In this document: piece by piece, positions 1-8,164 of the stretch
Position numbering within the stretch: the stretch's first letter is position 1
Layout: each line of letters begins with the position of its first letter
DNA from: an uncultured Bacteroides sp.
Lineage (GTDB): Bacteria > Bacteroidota > Bacteroidia > Bacteroidales > Bacteroidaceae
DNA: 63,210 nucleotides
Assembly (NCBI GenBank): GCA_948847595.1
Contig: CAQOGY010000017.1
Coordinates: forward strand, 1 to 63,210
Direction: 5' to 3'
Translations under genes and position numbers: made by a program
The notes under the pieces: generated by a model
The model's input: only the letters and a program-made list of their open reading frames with translations
What the model was told of the DNA's origin: nothing
The model's database searches: none

Positions 1-437
1 TTGCTAAAATTAATGGATTTAGCACATAAAAAAGCACGGAATTTGACGAAGAACCTTGCCATACTCGTTTTTTTGTTTGCAAAGTTAAAGATCAACGAGT
101 TAGACCTTGATACGCAAATCGGTGACAAACGGTGAAATAGCGTCCGGCATGTGTTAAATCTCGCTTCTTGTCGGGTAATGATTTGCAAATCGTTCTCCTG
201 CTTAATTCTACTTTTCTTTGCTTTTTCAGCATTTTCGATTGGGCATCATCTTACACCGTAACGACACTGATGTTAAGCCGTTTAGCGTCATTTTTCTCAT
301 TTTACGAGGTTATTCCAGAGATTTCAGTAATTTTGCATAAAGAGGGATGTATAAAATCTAATTTCTCTCGATAAGTAAATCAAAAAGTTCTCTATTTACG
401 TTATATATAAAAAGAAAAATTTAATCCCCATAGAATC
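1..437. other. Intergenic region upstream of the clostripain-like gene
   Basis: No convincing gene. The left part carries a minus-strand -7 box TAACTTTG (read 87 to 80) that probably serves a gene lying off the left edge. The right part carries the likely plus-strand promoter of the next gene. A short open frame at 168-374 has no recognisable features and looks fortuitous. Confidence 0.5.
328..335 (+). promoter_or_regulatory. Candidate -7 box of the clostripain-like gene
   Basis: TAATTTTG matches the Bacteroides -7 consensus TAnnTTTG. No clear TTTG -33 element is spaced correctly, so the call rests on the -7 box alone. The implied leader is about 95 nt. Confidence 0.4.
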
Positions 438-1712
438 ATGGAGACAACGCACAAATATTTTCGACTGATACAATCAGTAATCTTCATACTACTTCTTTCC
501 TTCAGCATGAGTTCGTGCGAGAAAGAAGAACCTGTTTCCACCCCTCCAAGTACAAGACAAACAGACCCTCCGGTCGACGACTTGACGGATTTTGAACTTA
601 GTGACCCGATTATACGTCCGGATAATGAACAAACTGTATTCATGTATCTTCTCTGGTCTACTAACCTTACAAGTAACTTCAAACAGAATATCACCGATCT
701 GAGAAAAGTAGTAGGCAGAAATGTGTTAAAGAATGAACGGATTATCGTGTTCATGTGTACCACACCGACAGAAGCAGCTCTTTTCGAACTTATCTATGAA
801 GACGGAGAAGACGTACGAAAGACTTATAAAAATAATTATGAGTTTTCAAATCTTGAATATACAACAACAGATGGCATTGCCGCTATTCTGAATGATGTTA
901 AAACCTATGCTCCTGCCAAACGATATGCAATGATTATCGGATGTCACGGACTGGGATGGATTCCCGTATCCAATACTCAATCCCGCAGTAGATTCAGTGC
1001 AACCAAGAGACATTGGGAATATGAAAATGTACCCATGACACGTTTATTCGGCGGACTGTCTCCCGAATATCAGACGGATATAACTACGCTTGCCGAAGGA
1101 ATAACCCGTGTCGGCCTGAAAATGGAATATATACTTTTTGATGATTGCTATATGTCGGGCGTAGAGGTAGCTTATGACCTCAAGGACGTAACGGAGCATT
1201 TAATTGCTTCTACCAGTGAGGTGATGGCATATGGAATGCCTTATGCAGAGATTGGAGAATATCTGATAGGAGAAGTCAATTACGAGAAAATTTGTGACGG
1301 GTTCTATTCTTTTTATTCAAATTATACGGCAATGCCATGCGGTACGCTTGCTGTTACCGATTGCTCGGAATTGGAAAATCTGGCAACCATAATGAAAGAC
1401 ATTAATAGCCAATATACATTTGACCCGACATTAATCGGTTCTTTGCAAAGACTGGATGGCTATTCACCTGCTATATTCTTCGATTGTGAAGACTATGTTT
1501 CTAAGTTGTGTCCTGACCAGGGATTATTAGCCCAATTTAAAGAACAGTTGGATAGGACTGTTCCATTCAAAAGAAATACAGATTATTACTACACAATGAC
1601 TAGAGGAAAAATAAAAATAGATACTTTCTCGGGGATTACTATTTCCGACCCGAGCACCAGTACGGAAGCTGCTAAAAAGAAAGAGACAGCCTGGTATATG
1701 GCTACACATTGA
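438..1712 (+). CDS. Clostripain-family (C11) cysteine peptidase lipoprotein
   Basis: Predicted exported cysteine protease of the clostripain (peptidase C11) family, 424 residues. A signal peptide ends in a lipobox-like SMSSC with Cys27 as the likely lipidation site, followed by a Pro/Thr-rich linker. The catalytic dyad of the family is visible: His170 in IIGCHGLGW and Cys237 in ILFDDCYMSG. Family members cleave after basic residues, but the target here is unknown. The gene stands alone, with a small-RNA-like unit behind it and rtcB convergent. Family assignment is good; the substrate is not inferable. Confidence 0.85.
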   Translation: METTHKYFRLIQSVIFILLLSFSMSSCEKEEPVSTPPSTRQTDPPVDDLTDFELSDPIIRPDNEQTVFMYLLWSTNLTSNFKQNITDLRKVVGRNVLKNERIIVFMCTTPTEAALFELIYEDGEDVRKTYKNNYEFSNLEYTTTDGIAAILNDVKTYAPAKRYAMIIGCHGLGWIPVSNTQSRSRFSATKRHWEYENVPMTRLFGGLSPEYQTDITTLAEGITRVGLKMEYILFDDCYMSGVEVAYDLKDVTEHLIASTSEVMAYGMPYAEIGEYLIGEVNYEKICDGFYSFYSNYTAMPCGTLAVTDCSELENLATIMKDINSQYTFDPTLIGSLQRLDGYSPAIFFDCEDYVSKLCPDQGLLAQFKEQLDRTVPFKRNTDYYYTMTRGKIKIDTFSGITISDPSTSTEAAKKKETAWYMATH

Positions 1713-1862
1713 AGAGACAGGAAGCTATTTAAAGAGAGACAGGGAACTGTCAGAATAAATGCCATCACTCTGACGGCTTCCGGCAAAATCTCTTAATAAA
1801 AATTGAATCGAGAAAACAAATTCTTAATCAATGTTATAAAACATACTTTTTATCTTGGATTA

Positions 1863-1894
1863 TTTGCAGATGTCGCATAAAGTACGTACCTTTG
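1863..1894 (+). promoter_or_regulatory. Strong promoter of a candidate small RNA
   Basis: TTTG (1863-1866), a 20-bp spacer and TACCTTTG (1887-1894) match the Bacteroides consensus exactly. The expected start is about 1901. No ORF follows; a T-tailed hairpin lies only about 40-60 bp downstream. Confidence 0.75.
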
Positions 1895-1900
1895 CAATGT

Positions 1901-1962
1901 GTTTTTCATAGTATTAGATTTAAGGTTAACAAAGGTTGGAGCAAGGCGTTGCTCCTTTTTTT
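1901..1962 (+). ncRNA. Candidate ~60-nt small RNA
   Basis: A perfect consensus promoter is followed within about 60 nt by an intrinsic terminator, with no ORF between. The terminator stem GGAGCAA/TTGCTCC (1938-1944, 1949-1955) has loop GGCG and is followed by T7. The unpaired 5' part is A/T rich. An alternative pairing, GGTTGGAG (1934-1941) with CTCCAACC (1972-1979), would compete with the terminator stem. I believe similar sequence occurs in several copies in Bacteroides genomes, possibly the paralogous sRNA family reported as RbpB-bound (FopS), but this cannot be checked here. Confidence 0.6.
1938..1962 (+). terminator. Rho-independent terminator of the small RNA unit
   Basis: A 7-bp stem GGAGCAA/TTGCTCC with loop GGCG is followed by seven T residues (1956-1962). 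Confidence 0.8.
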
Positions 1963-2012
1963 ATGTCTATACTCCAACCCTATTCTATTGGTTCTTTTGT
2001 ATATAACAGTCA

Positions 2013-3182
2013 TTATCCTTTAATCACTGCCATCGGAGCCAGTTCCACCAATGGTTTCACTAAATCCCGTTCATTGGCTATCACCTGGTCAATATCTTTA
2101 TAAGCTCCCGGAGCTTCGTCAAGACCATCCTGCGTACGCAGTCCGTGAATTATACCCTGCTGATTCATTCGTTCCGTTTCTTCTTCCAGTGACAAACGAC
2201 GACAGGCATCTTTTCTTCCCATCAGCCGACCTGCACCGTGCGAGCAACTCTTGAAGCTCTCCGGATTACCCAAACCTTCGACAATATAAGACTTAGTACC
2301 CATAGAACCGGGAATAATACCTATCTCGCCTTCATAAGCCCGTGTCGCTCCTTTTCGGTGTACAATCACGTCGTGTTCGAAGTGATTTTCCCAGGCTGCA
2401 TAGTTATGGGCAATGTTAATCATCGGCTCGAAGTCCGTATCCGGCTTCACTGACTGAATGGATTCACAGATACGTGTCATCATCAACTGACGGTTGGCAA
2501 AGGCAAAGGCCACACAAAAATTCATTTCACGGAAATAATCTTTTGCCATCTGTGTCTCCATAGGCAGGTAAGCCAATCCCGGTATCATTTCAGAATACCA
2601 TTTCTCATTCCAGTATTGCGCTATCTTATTATAATGATTGGCAACCTTCAGACCGACATTCCGGCTTCCCGAATGAAGCATCACCCACACATCGGAAGTA
2701 TCCGTATCTTTCTGAATCTCTATAAAGTGATTACCACCACCCAACGTACCTATCTGCTTCAAACAGGCTTCGTATTGATTCTTCACAATCGGCATTTCTT
2801 CAAAATCAAATCCTTGAGGAAGCAGTTCTTTATCCTGCTTTTTATTCTGATGGTCGAATCCCAAAGGAATAACTTTACGAATCTCCGACATAATGGAAGT
2901 CAAATCCGTATAACTGAAATCCTCTGCTTTACGGTTTGTCTTAATCGCACACATTCCGCATCCGATATCCACTCCCACAGCGTTGGGAACAATCACACCT
3001 TTCGTAGCTAACACACCACCAATGGGCATTCCTTTTCCCGCATGCGCATCGGGCATAATAGCAATATGCCTGAATGCGAAAGGAAGTGAAGTCAAATCGC
3101 GGATTTGCGACATACAGGAATCTTCTACTTCACTCAACCACAACTTGGCGGGTACACGTGTTCCCATAATTACTTTTTCCAT
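2013..3182 (-). CDS. rtcB: RtcB-family RNA-splicing ligase
   Basis: GTP- and Mn-dependent ligase joining 2',3'-cyclic phosphate (or 3'-phosphate) and 5'-OH RNA ends, used in RNA repair. About 389 residues. Family motifs are clear: GVDIGCGMCA with the metal-binding Cys, HSGSRNVG, and SCSHGAGR with the His that is guanylylated, followed by a G-R-rich C-terminal part. A TTG codon at 3200 would extend the frame by six residues, but the ATG at 3182 is preferred. It is transcribed divergently from the reductase gene at 3331; a near-consensus minus-strand -7 (TTACTTTG, 3233 to 3226) lies upstream. No archease or RNA cyclase gene is adjacent. Confidence 0.93.
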   Translation of the reverse strand: MEKVIMGTRVPAKLWLSEVEDSCMSQIRDLTSLPFAFRHIAIMPDAHAGKGMPIGGVLATKGVIVPNAVGVDIGCGMCAIKTNRKAEDFSYTDLTSIMSEIRKVIPLGFDHQNKKQDKELLPQGFDFEEMPIVKNQYEACLKQIGTLGGGNHFIEIQKDTDTSDVWVMLHSGSRNVGLKVANHYNKIAQYWNEKWYSEMIPGLAYLPMETQMAKDYFREMNFCVAFAFANRQLMMTRICESIQSVKPDTDFEPMINIAHNYAAWENHFEHDVIVHRKGATRAYEGEIGIIPGSMGTKSYIVEGLGNPESFKSCSHGAGRLMGRKDACRRLSLEEETERMNQQGIIHGLRTQDGLDEAPGAYKDIDQVIANERDLVKPLVELAPMAVIKG

Positions 3183-3253
3183 ACTTTTTTCTTTTATCAA
3201 TTCATGTAAATATTGTTATCGGGTGCAAAGTAAAAAGGGAAGTACGAAATCTA

Positions 3254-3284
3254 TTTGCGCAATAGAATTAATTTTCTACTTTTG
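3254..3284 (+). promoter_or_regulatory. Promoter of the RmlD-like reductase gene
   Basis: TTTG (3254-3257), a 19-bp spacer and TACTTTTG (3277-3284) match the Bacteroides consensus. The implied start is about 3291, giving a ~40-nt leader. Confidence 0.7.
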
Positions 3285-3330
3285 TGGATATATCCAAAAT
3301 AATAGCCCCTAACTTCTTATAAAAGGACTC

Positions 3331-4248
3331 ATGAAAAATATACTGATTATCGGCGCTAACGGGTTTACCGGACGCCGGCTATTGAACGATTTGTCTGCTC
3401 ATAAACAATATAACGTCACCGGATGCTCCCTGCACCCGGATATTCTTCCAACTCCGGACAAGGCCGGAAGCTATCATTTCATTGAAACTGATATACAGGA
3501 CGCGGCGGCTGTGAAAGACCTTTTCAAAAGAGTTCATCCCGATGTAGTCGTCAACTGTTCTGCCCTGTCCGTCCCCGATTATTGCGAGACGCACCACGAA
3601 GAAGCTTATCTTACCAATGTTACGGCAGTAGAGCAACTGGCACATCTCTGTGAGGGATACAAAAGCCGTTTCATCCATCTATCCACCGATTTCGTCTTTG
3701 ACGGAAAGATGGACGAGCATATCGGACAATTATATACGGAAGAAGACGTTCCCGCTCCCGTTAATTATTATGGATTTACCAAATGGAAAGGCGAAGAAAA
3801 GGTTGCCGGGATTTGTAGCAATTACGCAATAGTTCGGGTGGAAATTGTTTATGGCAAAGCATTGGCAGATCAGCATGGAAATATCGTCCAATTAGTGATG
3901 AACCGTTTGAAAGCCGGACAAGAGATTCGCGTTGTATCCAATCAATGGCGAACCCCGACTTATGTCGGAGACGTATCGAACGGAATACAACTCCTGATAG
4001 AAAATACGACCAACGGAATATTTCATATCTGTGGGGATGAATGTATGACCATCGCCGAGATTGCTTACCAGGTAGCAGACTGTCTGAATCTCGACCGTTC
4101 GCTTATCCATCCTGCCACTACGGAAGAGATGAAAGAAGCTACTCCCCGTCCCCGTTTCAGCGGAATGAGTATTGAAAAAGCTAAAACGATGCTTGGATAC
4201 GAACCACGAAAGCTAAAAAAGATCCTTTCAGATTGGGAGATTCTATAA
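3331..4248 (+). CDS. RmlD-like sugar-nucleotide reductase / SDR protein
   Basis: Extended short-chain dehydrogenase of the dTDP-4-dehydrorhamnose reductase (RmlD) type, 305 residues. The N-terminal Rossmann motif GANGFTGRR binds NAD(P); VVNCSA, the STDFVFDG strand and the catalytic YGFTK (Tyr-x-x-x-Lys) follow; the C-terminal domain has the usual NQWRTPTYVGDV. No other rhamnose or cell-surface polysaccharide genes are nearby, so it may not make dTDP-rhamnose; it could reduce another nucleotide sugar. Own promoter; monocistronic. Confidence 0.8.
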   Translation: MKNILIIGANGFTGRRLLNDLSAHKQYNVTGCSLHPDILPTPDKAGSYHFIETDIQDAAAVKDLFKRVHPDVVVNCSALSVPDYCETHHEEAYLTNVTAVEQLAHLCEGYKSRFIHLSTDFVFDGKMDEHIGQLYTEEDVPAPVNYYGFTKWKGEEKVAGICSNYAIVRVEIVYGKALADQHGNIVQLVMNRLKAGQEIRVVSNQWRTPTYVGDVSNGIQLLIENTTNGIFHICGDECMTIAEIAYQVADCLNLDRSLIHPATTEEMKEATPRPRFSGMSIEKAKTMLGYEPRKLKKILSDWEIL

Positions 4249-4316
4249 GGGAAAGGACACATTACCAACTTATTACAACAGTATTTTCCGGCTTCAATCT
4301 TTCAATAATCTATCTT

Positions 4317-4347
4317 TATTGCATATTTATTTTGAAAATATGCAATA
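4317..4347. promoter_or_regulatory. Perfect palindromic operator overlapping the lysO -33 box
   Basis: Left arm TATTGCATATTT (4317-4328) is exactly repeated in inverse at 4336-4347 around a 7-nt centre. The -33 TTTG of the promoter (4331-4334) lies within the centre, so a bound protein would block it. The binding protein is unknown. Confidence 0.65.
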
Positions 4348-4361
4348 AAGTCTTATCTTTG
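4331..4361 (+). promoter_or_regulatory. Promoter of the leader ORF and lysO
   Basis: TTTG (4331-4334), a 19-bp spacer and TATCTTTG (4354-4361) match the Bacteroides consensus. The implied start is near 4368, 18 nt before the leader ATG. Confidence 0.75.
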
Positions 4362-4385
4362 CACCAAAATTTAAAAAGGTCAGTG

Positions 4386-4493
4386 ATGAATCAAATATTA
4401 CAATTACATAACGCTTCTCCGACTCTTGCAGGGATATTCTCTTTCTGCAACTCTAGTTGCGTGCATGTGCATTGGTTCAGCGGATTCATCTAA
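4386..4493 (+). CDS. 35-residue leader peptide upstream of lysO
   Basis: An ATG-started frame of 35 codons sits 18 nt after the predicted transcription start and ends 156 nt before lysO. The C-terminal stretch CVHVHWFSGFI is rich in Cys, His and aromatic residues and contains no Lys. The position, length and downstream weak terminator-like hairpin (4573-4591) suggest a regulatory leader peptide rather than a functional protein. I do not recognise the peptide with certainty, and ribosome-mediated attenuation is inferred from layout only. Confidence 0.5.
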   Translation: MNQILQLHNASPTLAGIFSFCNSSCVHVHWFSGFI

Positions 4494-4649
4494 ATTCACC
4501 CATCTTTTTTAAAGGAACTGCCTATCGACTTATTTTGTTACTCATAAGCAGTATTCCTACTTGATTTTCAATAAGATGCATCATCTTTTTTGAAAATGTG
4601 CAGTGTGTAATCCAATCATTCGTTTAACCTAACCAAAAATATATACAAT

Positions 4650-4928
4650 ATGTTCTCTATTATATCTACTATGTTCTTAGGAATCGGCATCGGTTATGTA
4701 TTGCGTAACTGGAGTATTTTGCAAAAGACAGAAAAGACAATTTCTCTTACAATATTCTTGTTACTCTTTATTCTCGGTGTGTCTATCGGCTCTAATAGCC
4801 TGATTGTGAACAATCTCGGAAAGTTCGGATGGCAAGCTGTCATTCTTGCTTCATCCGGTGTATTGGGAAGCCTGATTGCTGCCCGCTTGGTACTACAACT
4901 ATTTTTCAAGAAAGGAGGTAAACAATGA
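4650..4928 (+). CDS. lysO: LysO-family exporter, N-terminal half (small subunit)
   Basis: A 92-residue hydrophobic protein with about three membrane segments, corresponding to the N-terminal third of the LysO (YbjE, DUF340) lysine/thialysine exporter. It contains GIGIGYVLRN and a GVSIGSN motif that recurs in the partner gene. The stop overlaps the next start (ATGA at 4925-4928), so the two are translationally coupled. Together the two genes encode 298 residues, close to the single-chain E. coli protein (about 299). Substrate assignment is by family only. Confidence 0.75.
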   Translation: MFSIISTMFLGIGIGYVLRNWSILQKTEKTISLTIFLLLFILGVSIGSNSLIVNNLGKFGWQAVILASSGVLGSLIAARLVLQLFFKKGGKQ

Positions 4929-5545
4929 AAGGAAGTCTGATTGTTATATTATTCTTTTGCGTAGGCTGTGTCATGGGACTTTTCAATAAGTTTGAATTCG
5001 ATACACATACTGTTTCTATGTATATACTCTACGCATTAATGCTGCAAGTGGGAATCAGTATCGGTTCTAACAAGAATCTGAAAGCTATTGTTTCACATCT
5101 GCATCCCAAAATGTTATTGATTCCTTTGGGGACAATTATCGGCACACTGTTATTCTCGGCCCTGGCAAGCCTGTTACTGCGTCAATGGAGTGTATTCGAC
5201 TGTATGGCAGTGGGAAGCGGATTTGCATATTACTCGCTTTCTTCTATCCTCATCACCCAGTTTAAGGAACCATCTATCGGCCTTCAACTGGCTACGGAAC
5301 TGGGAACTATCGCCCTGCTGACCAATATCTTCCGTGAAATGATGGCTCTGCTGGGCACTCCGGTTATCAAGAAGTATTTCGGGAAACTAGCCCCTATCTC
5401 AGTAGCCGGAGTCAATTCGATGGATGTATTGTTACCGTCTATCAGCAGATATTCGGGAAAGGAAATGATTCCCATTGCCATCCTGCACGGTATCCTGATT
5501 GATATCAGCGTTCCGGTTTTCGTCTCTTTTTTCTGTAATCTCTAA
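4925..5545 (+). CDS. lysO: LysO-family exporter, C-terminal half
   Basis: 206-residue inner-membrane protein matching the main DUF340 domain of LysO, with about seven hydrophobic segments and a second GISIGSN motif (early in the chain) that mirrors the one in the small partner. This suggests the two chains assemble as the two halves of one exporter. Export of L-lysine is the known role in E. coli. The gene's 3' end overlaps by 4 bp the convergent helicase gene. Confidence 0.8.
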   Translation: MKGSLIVILFFCVGCVMGLFNKFEFDTHTVSMYILYALMLQVGISIGSNKNLKAIVSHLHPKMLLIPLGTIIGTLLFSALASLLLRQWSVFDCMAVGSGFAYYSLSSILITQFKEPSIGLQLATELGTIALLTNIFREMMALLGTPVIKKYFGKLAPISVAGVNSMDVLLPSISRYSGKEMIPIAILHGILIDISVPVFVSFFCNL

Positions 5546-8094
5546 GACGGACGGACTAATCCGGAAGCAACGAGGGCAAACTTAATATCAGCATAGGAGA
5601 CATCGTCTCCTAATGCTGCTTTAATAGCAAACATCCCCATATATTCATGTTCTTCCAAATACTTCCGTATCTTCGCCAGATTTTCAGCTTTCACCACCTG
5701 TTCCACCTTAATCTTACCCGAACGAACATACTGTTCCAAATGTCCTGCAATCGTCCCAGTCACCAAATCACGCGCTTTAGCAATTTCCTCTATGCTCATC
5801 CCTTGACAGAACATTTCATAGCTAACAATTTTTGTATCTTTCTTCAGCTCTTTTTTCTCTTCCTTTTTCTTATCTTTCTTATGCTTCTTCGCTGAAATAA
5901 ATATCTCCTTGACTTCCGGCCGTTCCACTTGATTTTCTTTCATATACTTACGAACAATCCCCAGAATTTCAAGCCCATATTTCTCCACTCCTTTCGCCCC
6001 GAAATACGGTATGGCTTCCAAAGCCGCCGGAGTGTCCGGCAACAGATTGACAATTCCCATCAATGCTTTCTGCTGCATAATGACATAAGCAGGCACATTG
6101 GCTTCACGCGTCTTTTCTGTTCTCCATTCCGCCAAAGCACGATAAAGCTCCGGATGCAAAATATCCGTAGGAACATCTACTTTCACTTTCCCGGAACGAC
6201 TGCTTGCCGCACGTTCTTTCCGTTCTCTTTTCTCTCCCGGAACTCTGGAAGACGAGGCAGAAGTTGAAGAATCTTCTTCGAGACTTAACATAACTTTCGC
6301 TTTCTGCTTCAGATAATCCGAAACGGTGAAAGTTGACGTACATACGGTGTCCAATAAAGATTCTTTAATGCACAACGCATCATCCAGTGTTTGCAGACGT
6401 TCATTCAATTGTTTCCTTAATTCCCTATTGTCAAGAGGCATATTGGTCTTATCGAACAAGGCACGAACCGGTTCCAACTCTTTACGAAAATATCCGGCAC
6501 CGGAACGGACACGTTCCTGCAACTCCTGATTTCCGGCATAATCTTCACTTTCATTTATCAACCGGGTATATTGGTTGCGAAAACGACGGGCAACTTCCAC
6601 AATCCTTTCCTTCATGTGGGGTTCCAAAGCCTTGTATTCGGCAAGCTGCTTCGGAAAGAGCCTGTAAAGGTCTTCATCCATCATGCGGAGCAGCCGCTTA
6701 TAAGCCTGCTCAATAGAATAGAAGTTAAACAAATCACTTAACAAGTCAAAGAAATAGGCCTTCTGCATATCATTCAACTGCTTGCTTCCCGGCTTATTCC
6801 GTTCCACTGCTTTTGTGAAGTTATCGACCACACTGTCGCTAATGATAGCCTCCCGGCGCAAAGGAGATTCCAGCACCATTCCTTCCAAAGTCTTGCATCG
6901 GCTCAAAGCTACATACGTCTGTCCATGTGCAAAGGAATTACGCGCATCAATAATGGCACGTTCAAACGTCAATCCCTGACTTTTATGAATCGTAATAGCC
7001 CAAGCCAGCCGAATAGGATACTGGCGAAATACTCCCGCTATTTCTTCTGTAATTTCTTTCGTCTCCTCGTTCAATACGTATTTATAATTCCCCCATTCTT
7101 CCTGCAACAGTTGAAACTCATGTTCGCTATCCTTTCCACGTACAAACATACCCGTTTCGTTGACAGTCACCACTTCTCCAATCATACCGTTATAATACCG
7201 TTTTTCCGAAGAAACATCATTCTTGAGGAACATGATTTGCGCCCCCTCCTTAATAGTGAGAACTTCATCCGCAGGATAGGAATATTCGGGGAAATCGTCT
7301 TTCACTTCAGCACGGAAACTGTAAGCCTTCCCGGGCAAAGAAGCCAGCTCACGGTCATTGATCCGCTGTGCCTGATTATTATGTGTCGTCAGACGGATAT
7401 AACCTTCTTCTTTTGGGGGCTGAAAATCTCGCTGATACCGTTTGTTCAACTCATTCAAGACTTCATCATCCGCTTTATTCTCCCGTATCTTATTCAACAG
7501 GGAAAGAAAAAAAGTATCACTCTGACGATATACCTTTTCCAGTTCAATCGTCATATAAGTAGTTTCCCTCAGCGCACGGCTAGCAAAGAAATAGGGTGTT
7601 TCGTAATAATGCCGCAACATCTCCCACTCGCTGTCTTTCACAACGGGCGCCAACTGCTGCAAATCTCCAATCATCAACAACTGTACCCCGCCGAATGGTT
7701 TCTCACGGTCACGATAACGCCGCAAAGTCGCATCCACCGCATCCAGCAAATCCGCACGTACCATACTGATTTCATCAATCACAAGCAAATCCATGCTCCG
7801 AATGATGTTACGTTTCTCCTTATTAATACGGTAGTGTATCTGTGCCGAGTTAAGAGTGGTATCCGGCACGAACGGCGCAAAAGACAACTGAAAGAAAGAA
7901 TGGATTGTTACTCCGCCCGCATTGATAGCCGCAATACCCGTAGGCGCCAAAACAACCATGCGTTTAGGACTTTGTTCTCTTAACCGTCTTAAAAATGTAG
8001 TTTTTCCAGTTCCGGCTTTACCGGTAAGAAATAGATGTGTGCCTGTATTTTCTATGAACTGCCAAGCAAGTTGCAGTTCAGGGTTATTTTCCAT
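5542..8094 (-). CDS. PIF1-type DNA helicase with HRDC-like and C-terminal HTH regions
   Basis: ATP-dependent 5'-3' superfamily 1B helicase, about 850 residues. Residues ~20-420 hold the motor: Walker A GKAGTGKTT, Walker B VIDEISMV, GGVQLLMIGDLQQLAPV (motif III), and AITIHKSQGLTF with YVALSRCK near its end. A charged middle region follows. Residues ~650-730 (LYRALAEWRTEKTREANVPA...) resemble an HRDC domain, as in RecQ. The C-terminus (MFCQGMSIEEIAKARDL...) looks like the helix-turn-helix tail seen in RecQ/Pif1-like Bacteroidetes proteins. A TTG at 8103 would add three residues; ATG 8094 is preferred. Likely role: replication-fork or recombination repair. Confidence 0.85.
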   Translation of the reverse strand: MENNPELQLAWQFIENTGTHLFLTGKAGTGKTTFLRRLREQSPKRMVVLAPTGIAAINAGGVTIHSFFQLSFAPFVPDTTLNSAQIHYRINKEKRNIIRSMDLLVIDEISMVRADLLDAVDATLRRYRDREKPFGGVQLLMIGDLQQLAPVVKDSEWEMLRHYYETPYFFASRALRETTYMTIELEKVYRQSDTFFLSLLNKIRENKADDEVLNELNKRYQRDFQPPKEEGYIRLTTHNNQAQRINDRELASLPGKAYSFRAEVKDDFPEYSYPADEVLTIKEGAQIMFLKNDVSSEKRYYNGMIGEVVTVNETGMFVRGKDSEHEFQLLQEEWGNYKYVLNEETKEITEEIAGVFRQYPIRLAWAITIHKSQGLTFERAIIDARNSFAHGQTYVALSRCKTLEGMVLESPLRREAIISDSVVDNFTKAVERNKPGSKQLNDMQKAYFFDLLSDLFNFYSIEQAYKRLLRMMDEDLYRLFPKQLAEYKALEPHMKERIVEVARRFRNQYTRLINESEDYAGNQELQERVRSGAGYFRKELEPVRALFDKTNMPLDNRELRKQLNERLQTLDDALCIKESLLDTVCTSTFTVSDYLKQKAKVMLSLEEDSSTSASSSRVPGEKRERKERAASSRSGKVKVDVPTDILHPELYRALAEWRTEKTREANVPAYVIMQQKALMGIVNLLPDTPAALEAIPYFGAKGVEKYGLEILGIVRKYMKENQVERPEVKEIFISAKKHKKDKKKEEKKELKKDTKIVSYEMFCQGMSIEEIAKARDLVTGTIAGHLEQYVRSGKIKVEQVVKAENLAKIRKYLEEHEYMGMFAIKAALGDDVSYADIKFALVASGLVRPS

Positions 8095-8111
8095 GTGCTT
8101 CAAATTTTCAA

Positions 8112-8119
8112 CAAAGGTA
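8112..8119 (-). promoter_or_regulatory. Candidate -7 box of the helicase gene
   Basis: Read on the minus strand this is TACCTTTG. No -33 TTTG is visible; the position where it should be is occupied by the right half of a strong hairpin (8128-8161). Confidence 0.45.
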
Positions 8120-8127
8120 GCTAATAT

Positions 8128-8161
8128 TCTTTTTCTTTCGTCTTGATACGAAAGAAAAAGA
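8128..8161 (-). terminator. Hairpin at the end of the ATP synthase operon
   Basis: 14-bp perfect arms (8128-8141 and 8148-8161) around CTTGAT, starting 4 bp after the atpG stop. One arm is nearly all pyrimidine. There is no T-run after the stem on the minus strand, so it may act as an mRNA 3'-end stabiliser or processing site rather than a classical terminator. Confidence 0.55.
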
Positions 8162-8164
8162 ACA

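Larger units (their letters stand above)
4249..4649. other. lysO upstream control region
   Basis: A 400-bp gap holding, in order, a perfect 12-bp-arm palindrome, a consensus promoter embedded in it, a 35-codon leader ORF, and a weak T-tailed hairpin (AAGATG/CATCTT, 4573-4591) before lysO. A single copy of a related half-site (TGAAAATGTGCA, 4591-4602) recurs after the hairpin. Confidence 0.6.

Noticed and set aside
168..374. Short 68-codon frame upstream of the clostripain-like gene
   Set aside because: No promoter, no recognisable motif, hydrophobic composition from T-rich sequence; considered fortuitous.
2013..3200. A longer RtcB start at 3200
   Set aside because: That codon is TTG and the added residues are not conserved-looking; ATG 3182 gives the usual N-terminus.
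4650..5545. LysO split as a frameshift or sequencing error
   Set aside because: The second gene starts with its own ATG in an ATGA overlap and both chains are clean, so a real two-gene arrangement is more likely.
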